From Clostridium intestinale DSM 6191 (GTDB lineage: Bacteria > Bacillota > Clostridia > Clostridiales > Clostridiaceae): a DNA stretch of 64,000 nucleotides. Shown piece after piece: positions 54,456-63,032 of this stretch. Numbering within the stretch: position 1 is the stretch's first letter; every line of letters starts with the position of its first letter. The stretch covers positions 184,524-248,523 of the forward strand of contig NZ_FQXU01000009.1 of NCBI RefSeq assembly GCF_900130055.1. The letters are read 5' to 3'. The notes beneath the pieces are model-generated. The model was not told where the DNA came from, searched no databases, and saw only the letters and a list, made by a program, of their open reading frames with translations. The position numbers and the translations under genes are program-made.

Positions 54456-55097
54456 ATGAAAAAGAGATTAAACAAAAGCCAAAAACTAAAAATAACACTA
54501 TTTATAATATATTGCCTATTTATGATTTATTCCTTTTTTATAAATTTAAATAAGTTAATAAGTATACTTATGTTTATATTATTTAGTGGAATTTATGTAC
54601 TATATAAGAAAAGAAGAGAAGATAATCTTAAGAATTCTACAATTAAGAAGATAGATAACATGTCAGGTGAGGAGTTTGAAGAGTTTTTACAAGTAATTTT
54701 TAAAAATAAGGGGTATAAAACAATGCTAACTCCGGTAACTGGAGATTATGGGGCAGACTTATTAATTAAAAAGAAAGGGGTTAAAACAGTAATTCAAGCT
54801 AAAAGATGGAAAAATACAGTTGGTGTGGAAGCTGTACAACAAGTGGTTGCATCAATGAAGTATTATAAAGCAACTGATGCAATGGTTATTACTAATAACT
54901 ATTATAGCCAAAATGCAATTAATCTTGCAAAAGTTAATAATGTTAGGTTATGGGATAGGGGAGATGTTATAAAATTAATAAAAAGTGGAGAGTGTCCTAA
55001 ATGTGGGGCGGATTTATTAGTAAGAAAAGGACCATATAGTGAGTTTTTAGGATGTTCAAATTATCCTAGATGTAAATATACAGAAAAAATTAATTAA
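54456..55097 (+). CDS. Membrane-anchored Mrr-like restriction endonuclease with zinc finger
   Basis: A 213-residue protein. Two hydrophobic segments (about 10-26 and 30-46) anchor it; then an Mrr-type PD-(D/E)xK nuclease domain (about 68-175) with MSGEEFEEFL, GDYGADLLI and VIQAKRW (the Asp and the Gln-x-Lys metal ligands); then a topoisomerase-type C4 zinc finger CPKCGAD near 186 and CSNYPRCK near 204. Members act on modified or damaged DNA, or as stray nucleases; the target is unknown. RBS TAAAGGAG precedes the ATG. A small gene follows 10 bp after it. Confidence 0.88.
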   Translation: MKKRLNKSQKLKITLFIIYCLFMIYSFFINLNKLISILMFILFSGIYVLYKKRREDNLKNSTIKKIDNMSGEEFEEFLQVIFKNKGYKTMLTPVTGDYGADLLIKKKGVKTVIQAKRWKNTVGVEAVQQVVASMKYYKATDAMVITNNYYSQNAINLAKVNNVRLWDRGDVIKLIKSGECPKCGADLLVRKGPYSEFLGCSNYPRCKYTEKIN

Positions 55098-55107
55098 GGA
55101 GAGAAAA

Positions 55108-55284
55108 ATGGAAGTAAAAGTTTTTTTAATAGGAAGAACAGATCCAATAATATATAAAGCTGATAGAATTGATGTTTTAGATTTTGAACTTAATGGAATT
55201 AAATATAAACAGATAAGATGTTTCAAAGGAGGATTTAGCAAAAGTGAATTGTTAAAATCAGACCTTATTAAAGAAATAAAGTAG
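55108..55284 (+). CDS. Small protein of unknown function
   Basis: A 58-residue protein from ATG 55108 with RBS AAGGAGAG, 10 bp after the Mrr-like gene, so probably in the same transcript. It is mixed alpha/beta (MEVKVFLIGRTDPIIYKADR, then VLDFELNGIKYK) with no signal peptide, Cys motif or known domain. Its role may be to support or restrain the nuclease, but only position suggests this. A small partner to an Mrr-like nuclease is worth a conservation search. Confidence 0.7.
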   Translation: MEVKVFLIGRTDPIIYKADRIDVLDFELNGIKYKQIRCFKGGFSKSELLKSDLIKEIK

Positions 55285-55413
55285 TTTATAAGCAAATTTT
55301 ACTAAAAAAGTTACCAAAAAGTAATATCTTAAGAAAGTTTTAATAAATTTCTTCGGTAAAAGTATGAAATCTCTAGTAGAATAAAATTACAGGAATTGTT
55401 AAGAGGTGAGAGA

Positions 55414-57798
55414 ATGAGAAAAAAAGTGTCGATATTATTTATGTTTCTATTTATTTTTTCTATATTAATACCTTACAAAGCTGTAAAGGCTGCAAAAGGT
55501 GCAGAGGAAGTAATAACAGTTAAACCTACATTTGGAGTTGATGGCGTTTATAAATCATACAGAGAGATGCCTATAACTTTAGAAGTGGAAAGTTTAGGGA
55601 AAGACATACAGGGAGAGCTAGACGTTATTTACCCGATACAAGATGGAAGAGGAATGGATATTTCTCAAGAAATTAGTATTGCTTCTGGTGACAAAAAGAC
55701 CTTAGTTTTAAGTATTCCAGTATGGGATAGCCTAAATAAGATAGTGGTGAAAATAAATCAAAATGATAAAGTTATATATGAACAAGAGTTTCAATTAGGA
55801 AATAGTAGAAGAATTTCAGAGAATAAGCTAATAGTAGGAGCCTTATCTGAAGATAGCGAAAGTTTGTCCTACATGAACTCATTAAGTCTAAGTCAGAGTC
55901 AAAATAATGCTTCTAAAGTTAGTGGGATTAATTTTGAGACTACAGTTATGGCGGTTCCAGTGGAGTTTTTGAAGGAAAATTCTAAGATATTAGACATTTA
56001 TGATGTAATAGTAATTGATAACTTTGATACTTCTAAATTATCTAAGGGACAGATTACCGCAATAAAGCAATGGGTAGAAAAAGGAAAATTACTTATTGTA
56101 GGAACTGGAGTGTATAGTAACAAAACCTTATCCATGTTCAAGGATGGTTATCTAGGAGTAAGTACAGATACCCTAAAAACTATAAATGGTTATCAACTTT
56201 TACCTTTTACTATGAAAAATGGGGAAAAAATTATTGATGATCAAGGATATTTTCAAAAAGAAACTAAAAACTCTGGAGCTATAGTAATTTCTTCATATGC
56301 ATTAGGTTCAGAACCATTTAAAACTCAAATAGGTAAAAGTAGTATTACTAAAGTTCTTGAAGACTCAGTAAGTTCAGCTATGTTAGAGGCAAATTATCAA
56401 TATGGAGAGATGGATCATAGAGTTCAAACCATGGTTGGTAACGTAGTTGATATTAAGTTGCCAAATCTAAAAGTGCTCTTTGGTTTATTGATACTTTATG
56501 CATTAATAGTTGGACCAATAATGTTTATAATATTTAAGAAATTAAAAAAGAGCAGTGGGTTATGGATTGCTATTCCAGTTATGGGACTAGTATTTACGGT
56601 GATTATATCGTTGGTAGGAGGAACTACGAGACTTAGAAATCCTATAATGAACATAAAAAACTTTATACAAGTAGATGATGCTGGAGAAGGTAAACTGAAC
56701 TCTGTAGTTGGAATTATGTTTCCTTATAAAGGTGATTTATCTGTTGAAGAACCAGAAAACTCTAAACTTGATAATTTACTTATGAATCAATGGTATGGAC
56801 AGGGAGATCAGGATTCATTTAAGAAAAATATAGCTCAAAAAGTATCTTATGTTGATGGCAAAAGAATATATAAAAATAATGGTATGTCTCCATTTTCACC
56901 AGCTTATTTTTCACTAGCAGGAGAAAATAAGAAAATAGGTAAAATAGATAGTAATATTTATTTTAGAGAAGGGAAAATAGAAGGGAACCTAAAAAATACT
57001 TTAGACTTTCAACTTGAAAGCAGCTATTTATTAACTGCTTCTGGAATTTATGATTTAGGGAATTTAGAAAAGGGGCAGTCTATAAATTTATCTGAAGTAA
57101 AAGATAAGTATAAGAATCTTAATGACTTTAATTCCGCTATTAATAATTTTAGTGGTGCTCAAACACCAGAAGATATGGAAGAAAGATTAAGAAATAATAT
57201 AAAATATTCAGATTTAGAATACTTTACTAATAAGTATCTAAAAATCTATGGAGGTAATAATATAACCATAGGAAAGAACTACCTAATTGGATATATTGAT
57301 GGAGTAATGGCTGAGAACTTAAATATCGGTGTAGCTAAAGTTGATAAAAAAGAGAAGACATTAGTAGCTATTCCAATAAATTTAAGTTATGAGAATAATG
57401 GAGTTATAGAGTATCCATTTGGATTAATTGCTCCAGAACTTAATTCAAAAAGCACTGTACGTGGATTTGATAGTTATAACGGATATATTTATGAAAATGG
57501 AGATGCTTATCTCGATTACACTGTGGAAAAGAATTTAAATGTTGAAAGCATATATTTTATGCAAGATACTAGTTCAAATAATAATTATGGAGGAAATCTT
57601 CAAAAAGTAAGTAAATTTGAAGTTTATAATTATAAAACTAATTCTTATGAGGAACTTAATATAGATTTAGGAAAAGTAGAAGTAAAGGGAGACTCTTATT
57701 CAAAAGATGGTAAAATAATGACTAAGGCAACTGTAAATAATGCTAATAATGGACCAGTAGCTACACCTCAAATAGCAGTTAAGGGGAGGGCTAAATAA
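55414..57798 (+). CDS. Large secreted/membrane protein, first gene of the ABC/MoxR operon
   Basis: A 794-residue protein with a signal peptide (residues about 4-26, ending AVKAAKG). An extracellular N-terminal part (about 27-345) precedes two membrane segments near 353-374 and 383-404, then a long C-terminal part. The N-terminal half includes an IDNFDTSKLSKGQ and WVEKGKLLIVGTG stretch like type-1 glutamine-amidotransferase-fold domains of membrane complexes. ATG 55414 fits AGAGGTGAG. It overlaps the next gene by one base. Homologues sit with ABC-2/MoxR operons; function unknown. Confidence 0.8.
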   Translation: MRKKVSILFMFLFIFSILIPYKAVKAAKGAEEVITVKPTFGVDGVYKSYREMPITLEVESLGKDIQGELDVIYPIQDGRGMDISQEISIASGDKKTLVLSIPVWDSLNKIVVKINQNDKVIYEQEFQLGNSRRISENKLIVGALSEDSESLSYMNSLSLSQSQNNASKVSGINFETTVMAVPVEFLKENSKILDIYDVIVIDNFDTSKLSKGQITAIKQWVEKGKLLIVGTGVYSNKTLSMFKDGYLGVSTDTLKTINGYQLLPFTMKNGEKIIDDQGYFQKETKNSGAIVISSYALGSEPFKTQIGKSSITKVLEDSVSSAMLEANYQYGEMDHRVQTMVGNVVDIKLPNLKVLFGLLILYALIVGPIMFIIFKKLKKSSGLWIAIPVMGLVFTVIISLVGGTTRLRNPIMNIKNFIQVDDAGEGKLNSVVGIMFPYKGDLSVEEPENSKLDNLLMNQWYGQGDQDSFKKNIAQKVSYVDGKRIYKNNGMSPFSPAYFSLAGENKKIGKIDSNIYFREGKIEGNLKNTLDFQLESSYLLTASGIYDLGNLEKGQSINLSEVKDKYKNLNDFNSAINNFSGAQTPEDMEERLRNNIKYSDLEYFTNKYLKIYGGNNITIGKNYLIGYIDGVMAENLNIGVAKVDKKEKTLVAIPINLSYENNGVIEYPFGLIAPELNSKSTVRGFDSYNGYIYENGDAYLDYTVEKNLNVESIYFMQDTSSNNNYGGNLQKVSKFEVYNYKTNSYEELNIDLGKVEVKGDSYSKDGKIMTKATVNNANNGPVATPQIAVKGRAK

Positions 57799-58742
57799 TG
57801 TTAGAAATTAAAGATTTAGAAAAATCATATGGTAAATTCAAAGCTCTAAATGGTCTTAGTATGGAGATAAATAGAGGAGAAATATTTGGATTTGTTGGAC
57901 CTAATGGAGCAGGAAAAACAACTACCATGAAGATAATATCAGGACTTTTATACCCAGATAGTGGTGATGTTTTTTTAGATGGTGTGGATGCAGTAAAAAA
58001 TAATAAGTTATTAAAAGATAAGATTGGATATATGCCTGATTTCTTTGGAGTTTATGATAATTTATCAGCAATAGAATATTTAGAGTTTTATGCTTCTATT
58101 TATGGAATATTAGGTGATAAAGGAAGAAAGCTTGGTTATGATTTACTTGAATTAGTTAACTTAAGTGATAAAAGTGATTCAAATGTAAATGGTCTTTCTA
58201 GAGGAATGAAGCAAAGGCTTTGCTTAGCAAGGTGTCTTGTTCATAATCCAGATTTATTAATATTAGATGAACCAGCCTCAGGAATGGACCCAAGAGCTCG
58301 TTTTGAAATGAAAAATATTCTAAAAAATCTTAAAGATATGGGAAAAACAATATTAATATCATCTCATATACTACCTGAATTAGCTGAGTTATGTACTAAT
58401 TTAGCTATTGTAGAAAGAGGCAGGGTAATAGTTCAAGGAACTGTAGATGAAATCATGGTTAATATGAATCATGCAAGGCCAATAAAGGTAAGGGTACTTA
58501 CTAAGGTAGAAGAAGCTTTAAGAGTTTTAGGAGAAATACCAGGATTAGATAAACCAATATTAAATGAAAAAGAATTGGTATTTGGATTTAGTGGTAGTGA
58601 AGAAGAATCTCATGGTATATTAAGGACGTTAATTGAAAAGAAAATAGATGTAGTTTCATTTACCCAAGGTAGTGGAAATTTAGAAGAAGTATTTATGAAA
58701 ATTACTGAAATGAGTGGAGGAGGAGAAAAAAATGAAAATTAA
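57798..58742 (+). CDS. ABC transporter ATP-binding protein
   Basis: A 314-residue ABC ATPase of the ABC-2/drug-exporter type. Walker A is GPNGAGKTTTMKI near residue 34, the signature is LSRGMKQRLCLAR near 132, Walker B is LLILDEPASGMD near 152, and the switch His is in ISSHIL near 188. A C-terminal extension (about 215-314) is typical of this branch. It overlaps the previous gene (TAATG) and the permease gene by 11 bases, so all three are coupled. Substrate unknown. Confidence 0.95.
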   Translation: MLEIKDLEKSYGKFKALNGLSMEINRGEIFGFVGPNGAGKTTTMKIISGLLYPDSGDVFLDGVDAVKNNKLLKDKIGYMPDFFGVYDNLSAIEYLEFYASIYGILGDKGRKLGYDLLELVNLSDKSDSNVNGLSRGMKQRLCLARCLVHNPDLLILDEPASGMDPRARFEMKNILKNLKDMGKTILISSHILPELAELCTNLAIVERGRVIVQGTVDEIMVNMNHARPIKVRVLTKVEEALRVLGEIPGLDKPILNEKELVFGFSGSEEESHGILRTLIEKKIDVVSFTQGSGNLEEVFMKITEMSGGGEKNEN

Positions 58743-59592
58743 TCCAGTGTGGAGAAAAGAACTAATGCTGTCTATGAGAAGTATTAGATTTCCGTTGACT
58801 CTATCCATTTCAATAGGTGTTTTAAGTGGGTTACTTATACTAGTTTTTGATGGTATTTTATCAAGTGTAAGATATGGAGGAAATTTAAGTGGTCTTGTAG
58901 GGCTTTATTTTACAGTTACTTTAATAGAATTCATATTGATAGGTATGATTAGTCCTACACTTACAGCTTCAGCTATATGTGGGGAAAGAGAAAGAGGTAC
59001 ATTAGATATATTATTATCTACTAAAATGTCACCTTTATCTATAATATTAGGTAAACTGTTGGCGTCTTTAAGTAAAGTAGTATTACTAATAATTGCATCT
59101 ACACCTGTATTTGCAATAACTCTATCTTTAGGTGGAGTTAGTATAGTAAATATAATTCAAATGATACTTTTATATATAATGACAGCTATATTTTGTGGCA
59201 GTGTGGGATTATTTTTTTCATCAGTCCTAAAAAGCACAAAATCTTCTACAGCAGCATCCTATGGATTATTGATATTTTTAGCTATAGGAACCTTGATTAT
59301 AACTGTTTTATACTATTCTATTAAATCAAGAGCTGCTAGTATGGCAGGACAAATGTTTGAACCTAATATACCTTTTTGGTTATATCTAAATCCAGGACTT
59401 GGATATGGATCGGTAGTTTATAATCAGTTAGGAATAGGAACAACAAGTATAATAAATGGATTAAACCAATTTAAAGCTATAGGAAGCGCTTGGATATATA
59501 ATATAGCTGTTGAAATTGTGCTAACTATATTACTTTTATGGGGTGCGGCAGTTAAGCTAAATCCATTAAAGAAAAGGAGAAAGAAAAAATAA
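58732..59592 (+). CDS. ABC-2 type permease
   Basis: A 286-residue permease with about six membrane segments (around 19-40, 55-75, 95-125, 130-152, 165-190, 255-278). The conserved cytoplasmic element CGERERGTLDILLSTKMSPL near residue 82 is typical of ABC-2 (ABC_membrane_2) permeases. ATG 58732 with RBS GGAGGAGGAG lies inside the ATPase gene. The last bases are shared with the next gene (TAATG). It pairs with the ATPase to form a transporter, probably an exporter. Confidence 0.92.
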   Translation: MKINPVWRKELMLSMRSIRFPLTLSISIGVLSGLLILVFDGILSSVRYGGNLSGLVGLYFTVTLIEFILIGMISPTLTASAICGERERGTLDILLSTKMSPLSIILGKLLASLSKVVLLIIASTPVFAITLSLGGVSIVNIIQMILLYIMTAIFCGSVGLFFSSVLKSTKSSTAASYGLLIFLAIGTLIITVLYYSIKSRAASMAGQMFEPNIPFWLYLNPGLGYGSVVYNQLGIGTTSIINGLNQFKAIGSAWIYNIAVEIVLTILLLWGAAVKLNPLKKRRKKK

Positions 59593-61148
59593 TGGAAGAT
59601 AAAGAAAGGCAGATATTAGGGTATATAAAAAAAGCAGGCAAAAGAATTAAAGTACAAATACTTATAGATAAGACTTTACTTGGAATTTTTGTAGGAGCTC
59701 TTTTAGGAGCAGTTCTAACTTTATTATCCCTTTTTACGCCTTTTTATGAAGGTATCTTCTTAGGTATATTTTTTCTGACATCAGGTTTAGTAGGAGGGCT
59801 AGTTATAGCCCTTTTTACATTTCCTAATATAAAAAAGCAGGCTTTAATATTAGATTCAAAGGGGCTAAATGAAAGAGTTACTACTTCTTTAGAACTTATG
59901 GGTCAAGAAGATGGATATGGAAAGCTTCAAAGAGAAGATACATTAGAAGAGTTAAAAAAGTTAGACTTCAAAAAAGCATTTCCTATAAAAGTGAATAAAA
60001 AAATGATAACTTACCTATTAATTGTGTTAACTTTATTTTCTTTGGGGGTATTTTTACCTACAAGTGCAAAGAGCCAAGGTAAGGAATTATGGAATTTAAA
60101 AAAAGAACAAAATGAATTAACTAAAAAAATAGAAGAAGAAAAAAAGAAGGTAGAAGAAAATAAAAAACTAACAGAAGAAGAAAAGACAAAACTTAAAGAG
60201 ATTTTAGAAAAAAATAAGATGGAAATAGCTAAAGCTCAAAATAAGGAAGAGCTTAAAAAAACTATGGAAAGAATAGACAAAAAATTATCTCAAGAAAAAA
60301 AGGAAAGTAAAAATGAAGAGGTTAAAAAAAGTCTAGACTCCATAAGAAACTCTCTAAATCCTAAAGCAGAAGAAGAGCGAAAAAAGAATAATGAAAAAGA
60401 CTTAGAAGCATTAAAAGAAGCTTTAAATAAAAATAAAGATACAAAAGAACTTGCAAAGGCGTTAGAAAGCAAAAACCAAGAGGATATAGATAATGAACTA
60501 AACAAATTAAGCGACGCACTAAAGAACATGGGGGATTTAGAAAGAGGAGAAATTTCTAATACCTTAGGTGAAGCTAGTTCAGAAGTATCTGATGAAGATT
60601 TGAAAGAATTACTAGAAAATTTATCGAATGAAGCTAGACAAGGACAGCTAAGTGATAAAAACAAAAAGGCTACTGCAAAAGCTATTAAGGATGCTCAGGA
60701 TGGAAGTTTATCTGAATCTAATGGTTCTTCAGAAGGTGAAGGAGAAGGTAGCGGGAACGGACAGGGAAATGGCCAAGGAAACGGCTCAGGATCAGGTCAA
60801 GGGTCAGGGAGTGGTTCTGGAGCTGGTCAGGGCTCAGGATCAGGTCAAGGATGGAATTATGGAAGTAAAAATGGGAACCAGGGAGATTCATCAGATAAAT
60901 CTGGAGAGCAGGTATATATACCAGGCAGAAATGAGGGAGGAGATGAAAATCTCACTGGAGAAAAGGGGCAAACAGGAAACTCTCAAACAGGATATTCTAA
61001 TAATGGAATTAATGAAAGAGGTGGATCTGTAAACTTAGATAGTATAATAGGGGATTATTCTAAGGAAGCAATAGAAGGCTTAGAAGGAAATTCTATACCT
61101 GACTATTTAAAAGACATAATAAAAGAGTATTTTGAAGAATTACAGTAG
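59592..61148 (+). CDS. Coiled-coil membrane protein with Gly/Ser/Gln-rich tail
   Basis: A 518-residue protein. Two membrane segments (about 28-50 and 52-75) and a third (about 138-156) are followed by a long, Lys/Glu-rich coiled coil (about 165-340), then a Gly/Ser/Gln/Asn-rich low-complexity stretch (about 373-435, repeated GSGQG and GNGQG), then an acidic C-terminal domain. The GC content of the low-complexity part is higher than its neighbours. It resembles DUF4175-like proteins beside MoxR operons. It may scaffold an envelope complex. Function unknown. Confidence 0.8.
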   Translation: MEDKERQILGYIKKAGKRIKVQILIDKTLLGIFVGALLGAVLTLLSLFTPFYEGIFLGIFFLTSGLVGGLVIALFTFPNIKKQALILDSKGLNERVTTSLELMGQEDGYGKLQREDTLEELKKLDFKKAFPIKVNKKMITYLLIVLTLFSLGVFLPTSAKSQGKELWNLKKEQNELTKKIEEEKKKVEENKKLTEEEKTKLKEILEKNKMEIAKAQNKEELKKTMERIDKKLSQEKKESKNEEVKKSLDSIRNSLNPKAEEERKKNNEKDLEALKEALNKNKDTKELAKALESKNQEDIDNELNKLSDALKNMGDLERGEISNTLGEASSEVSDEDLKELLENLSNEARQGQLSDKNKKATAKAIKDAQDGSLSESNGSSEGEGEGSGNGQGNGQGNGSGSGQGSGSGSGAGQGSGSGQGWNYGSKNGNQGDSSDKSGEQVYIPGRNEGGDENLTGEKGQTGNSQTGYSNNGINERGGSVNLDSIIGDYSKEAIEGLEGNSIPDYLKDIIKEYFEELQ

Positions 61149-61160
61149 TGGAGGGTAAAT

Positions 61161-62138
61161 ATGGACGTAGATAATATAAAAGATGTTTTAGAAAAAATAA
61201 ATGAGTGTAAAAGAGAAATAGGTAAAGGAATAGTTGGCCAAAAAGATATAATAGATGGAGTTTTAATGGGGATATTTGCAGGTGGAAATATCCTTTTAGA
61301 AGGAGTACCTGGACTTGGAAAAACCCAGTTAGTTAAGACCTTATCTAAAGTTTTAAATCTTTCTTTCTCAAGAATACAGTTTACTCCTGATTTGATGCCA
61401 GCAGATGTTGTTGGAACAAATATCATAGTTAATGAAGAAGGAGTAAATAAATTCAAATTTGAAAAGGGACCTGTTTTTACAAATCTTTTATTGGCAGATG
61501 AAATAAATAGAGCAACTCCTAAAACTCAGTCTGCGCTATTAGAAGCTATGCAGGAGAGGACAGTAACTGTTGGTAATAATACCTATAAGCTTTCAGAGCC
61601 ATTTATGGTTTTAGCAACTCAAAATCCTATAGAAATGGAGGGTACTTATCCTCTACCTGAAGCGCAGTTAGATAGATTTTTATTTAAACTACAAGTGAAG
61701 TTTCCAAACCTTGATGAGCTTATGCAGATAATGGATATAACAGTAACAAACAAAAAAGTGGAGTTAACTGAGATAATATCCGGTGAAGATATATTAAATA
61801 TAAGAAGTTTAGTTAAGGATTTACCTATGGCAGAAGGGGTTAAGGAGTATGCCCTAAAGCTTGTACTTGCCACTCATCCAGAGTTAGAGGATTCTCCAGA
61901 AATAACTAAAAAGTATGTAGCTATAGGTTCAAGTCCAAGAGGAGCTCAAGGAATATTTAATGCATCTAGAGTTAGGGCTTTGATGGAAGGAAGATATAAT
62001 GTAAGTTTTGATGATATTAAAAACGTAGCTTATCCAATTTTAAGACATAGGATACTCCTTAACTTTGAAGGGGTTTCAGAAGGTATAACTCCAGATTATA
62101 TAATAGATAAAATTATAGAAGAAATTAAGGTCATATAG
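61161..62138 (+). CDS. MoxR family AAA+ ATPase
   Basis: A 325-residue AAA+ protein of the MoxR class, usually a chaperone for VWA-domain or metalloprotein assembly. Walker A is GVPGLGKTQLVK near residue 48, Walker B is LLADEINRATPKTQSALLEAM near 107, and the sensor-1 and MoxR-specific TQNPIEMEGTYPLPEAQLDR is near 152; SSPRGAQ marks the C-terminal lid. It is the fifth gene of the operon, followed 2 bp later by DUF58 and then a VWA gene, the standard MoxR-DUF58-Bat arrangement. Confidence 0.96.
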   Translation: MDVDNIKDVLEKINECKREIGKGIVGQKDIIDGVLMGIFAGGNILLEGVPGLGKTQLVKTLSKVLNLSFSRIQFTPDLMPADVVGTNIIVNEEGVNKFKFEKGPVFTNLLLADEINRATPKTQSALLEAMQERTVTVGNNTYKLSEPFMVLATQNPIEMEGTYPLPEAQLDRFLFKLQVKFPNLDELMQIMDITVTNKKVELTEIISGEDILNIRSLVKDLPMAEGVKEYALKLVLATHPELEDSPEITKKYVAIGSSPRGAQGIFNASRVRALMEGRYNVSFDDIKNVAYPILRHRILLNFEGVSEGITPDYIIDKIIEEIKVI

Positions 62139-62140
62139 TT

Positions 62141-63022
62141 ATGCAGGAGAAAATTTTTGACAAAGATTTTTTTAATCAGCTTAAAAATTTAAAGATTATC
62201 ATGAAAACTCCTATTAATTCTGCCTATGCAGGTGGAAGAAGGTCAAAAGAAAAAGGAGTTAGTGTAGAGTTTTCTGATTTTAGAGAATATAGCCCAGGTG
62301 ATGACTTTAGAAGAGTGGATTGGAATGCTTATGGAAGGTTTAATAAGTTATATCTTAAGATATTTATGGAGGAGAGAGAAGCCTTATTTAATATTTTTAT
62401 AGATACAAGTAAATCTATGCATTTTGGTGCTCTTAATAAGGGGATTTTTTCTTTAAGACTAGCAGGAGCTATAAGTCATATTGTATTAAATGGAAATGAT
62501 AGAGTTAAATTATTCCCTTTTAATAGTGAAGAAAATAAAGAAGGTATAACTATTTCAGGAAGAGCAGGTATAAACAGAATACTTAAATACTTAGAAGCTA
62601 TAGAATTTAATGGGACTACTAATTTAGGTAGAAATATTAAAACTATGCCTATTAAGGGGAAAGGCATTAGTGTAATTTTATCTGATTTTTATAATTTAGA
62701 GGAATTAAAAGAAACTTTGATTTTTTTAAAACATAAGGGTCAGGAAATAATATTAGTTCAGGTATTGAGTCAAGAGGAGCTTGAACCAACCTTAAGAGGT
62801 GATTTAAAGCTAAATGATATAGAAGAAGATAATAAAATGGATATAAGTCTCTATGGAAGAGCTATAGAAATATATAAAGATAAACTTGATGAGTTTATTA
62901 CGGATATAAAAACCTTGAGTAGAAAATATGGAGCTGCTTATATTTTGGTTAATACTAAAGATAATTTAGAAAAAATAATATTCAAAGAATTTACCTCTAG
63001 AGGAATAATTAATAGAAAATAA
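62141..63022 (+). CDS. DUF58 family protein
   Basis: A 293-residue cytoplasmic protein of the DUF58 family, with the signature YSPGDDFRRVDWNAYGRFNK near residue 48 and a VWA-like half beginning IFIDTSKSMHFG (a DxSxS-like metal site) near residue 88. DUF58 proteins accompany MoxR ATPases and VWA proteins; a molecular activity is not established. The RBS is weak (AAGGTC), and translation is probably coupled to MoxR 2 bp upstream. RBS AAGGAGG of the next gene begins right after its stop codon. Confidence 0.92.
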   Translation: MQEKIFDKDFFNQLKNLKIIMKTPINSAYAGGRRSKEKGVSVEFSDFREYSPGDDFRRVDWNAYGRFNKLYLKIFMEEREALFNIFIDTSKSMHFGALNKGIFSLRLAGAISHIVLNGNDRVKLFPFNSEENKEGITISGRAGINRILKYLEAIEFNGTTNLGRNIKTMPIKGKGISVILSDFYNLEELKETLIFLKHKGQEIILVQVLSQEELEPTLRGDLKLNDIEEDNKMDISLYGRAIEIYKDKLDEFITDIKTLSRKYGAAYILVNTKDNLEKIIFKEFTSRGIINRK

Positions 63023-63032
63023 GGAGGAGAAT

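Noticed and set aside
60290-60664. 124-codon minus-strand ORF rich in Ser/Phe
   Set aside because: It is the mirror of the Lys/Glu coiled coil of the plus-strand gene.
60652-61032. 126-codon plus-strand ORF
   Set aside because: It is in another frame of the Gly-rich segment, with no RBS or independent signal.
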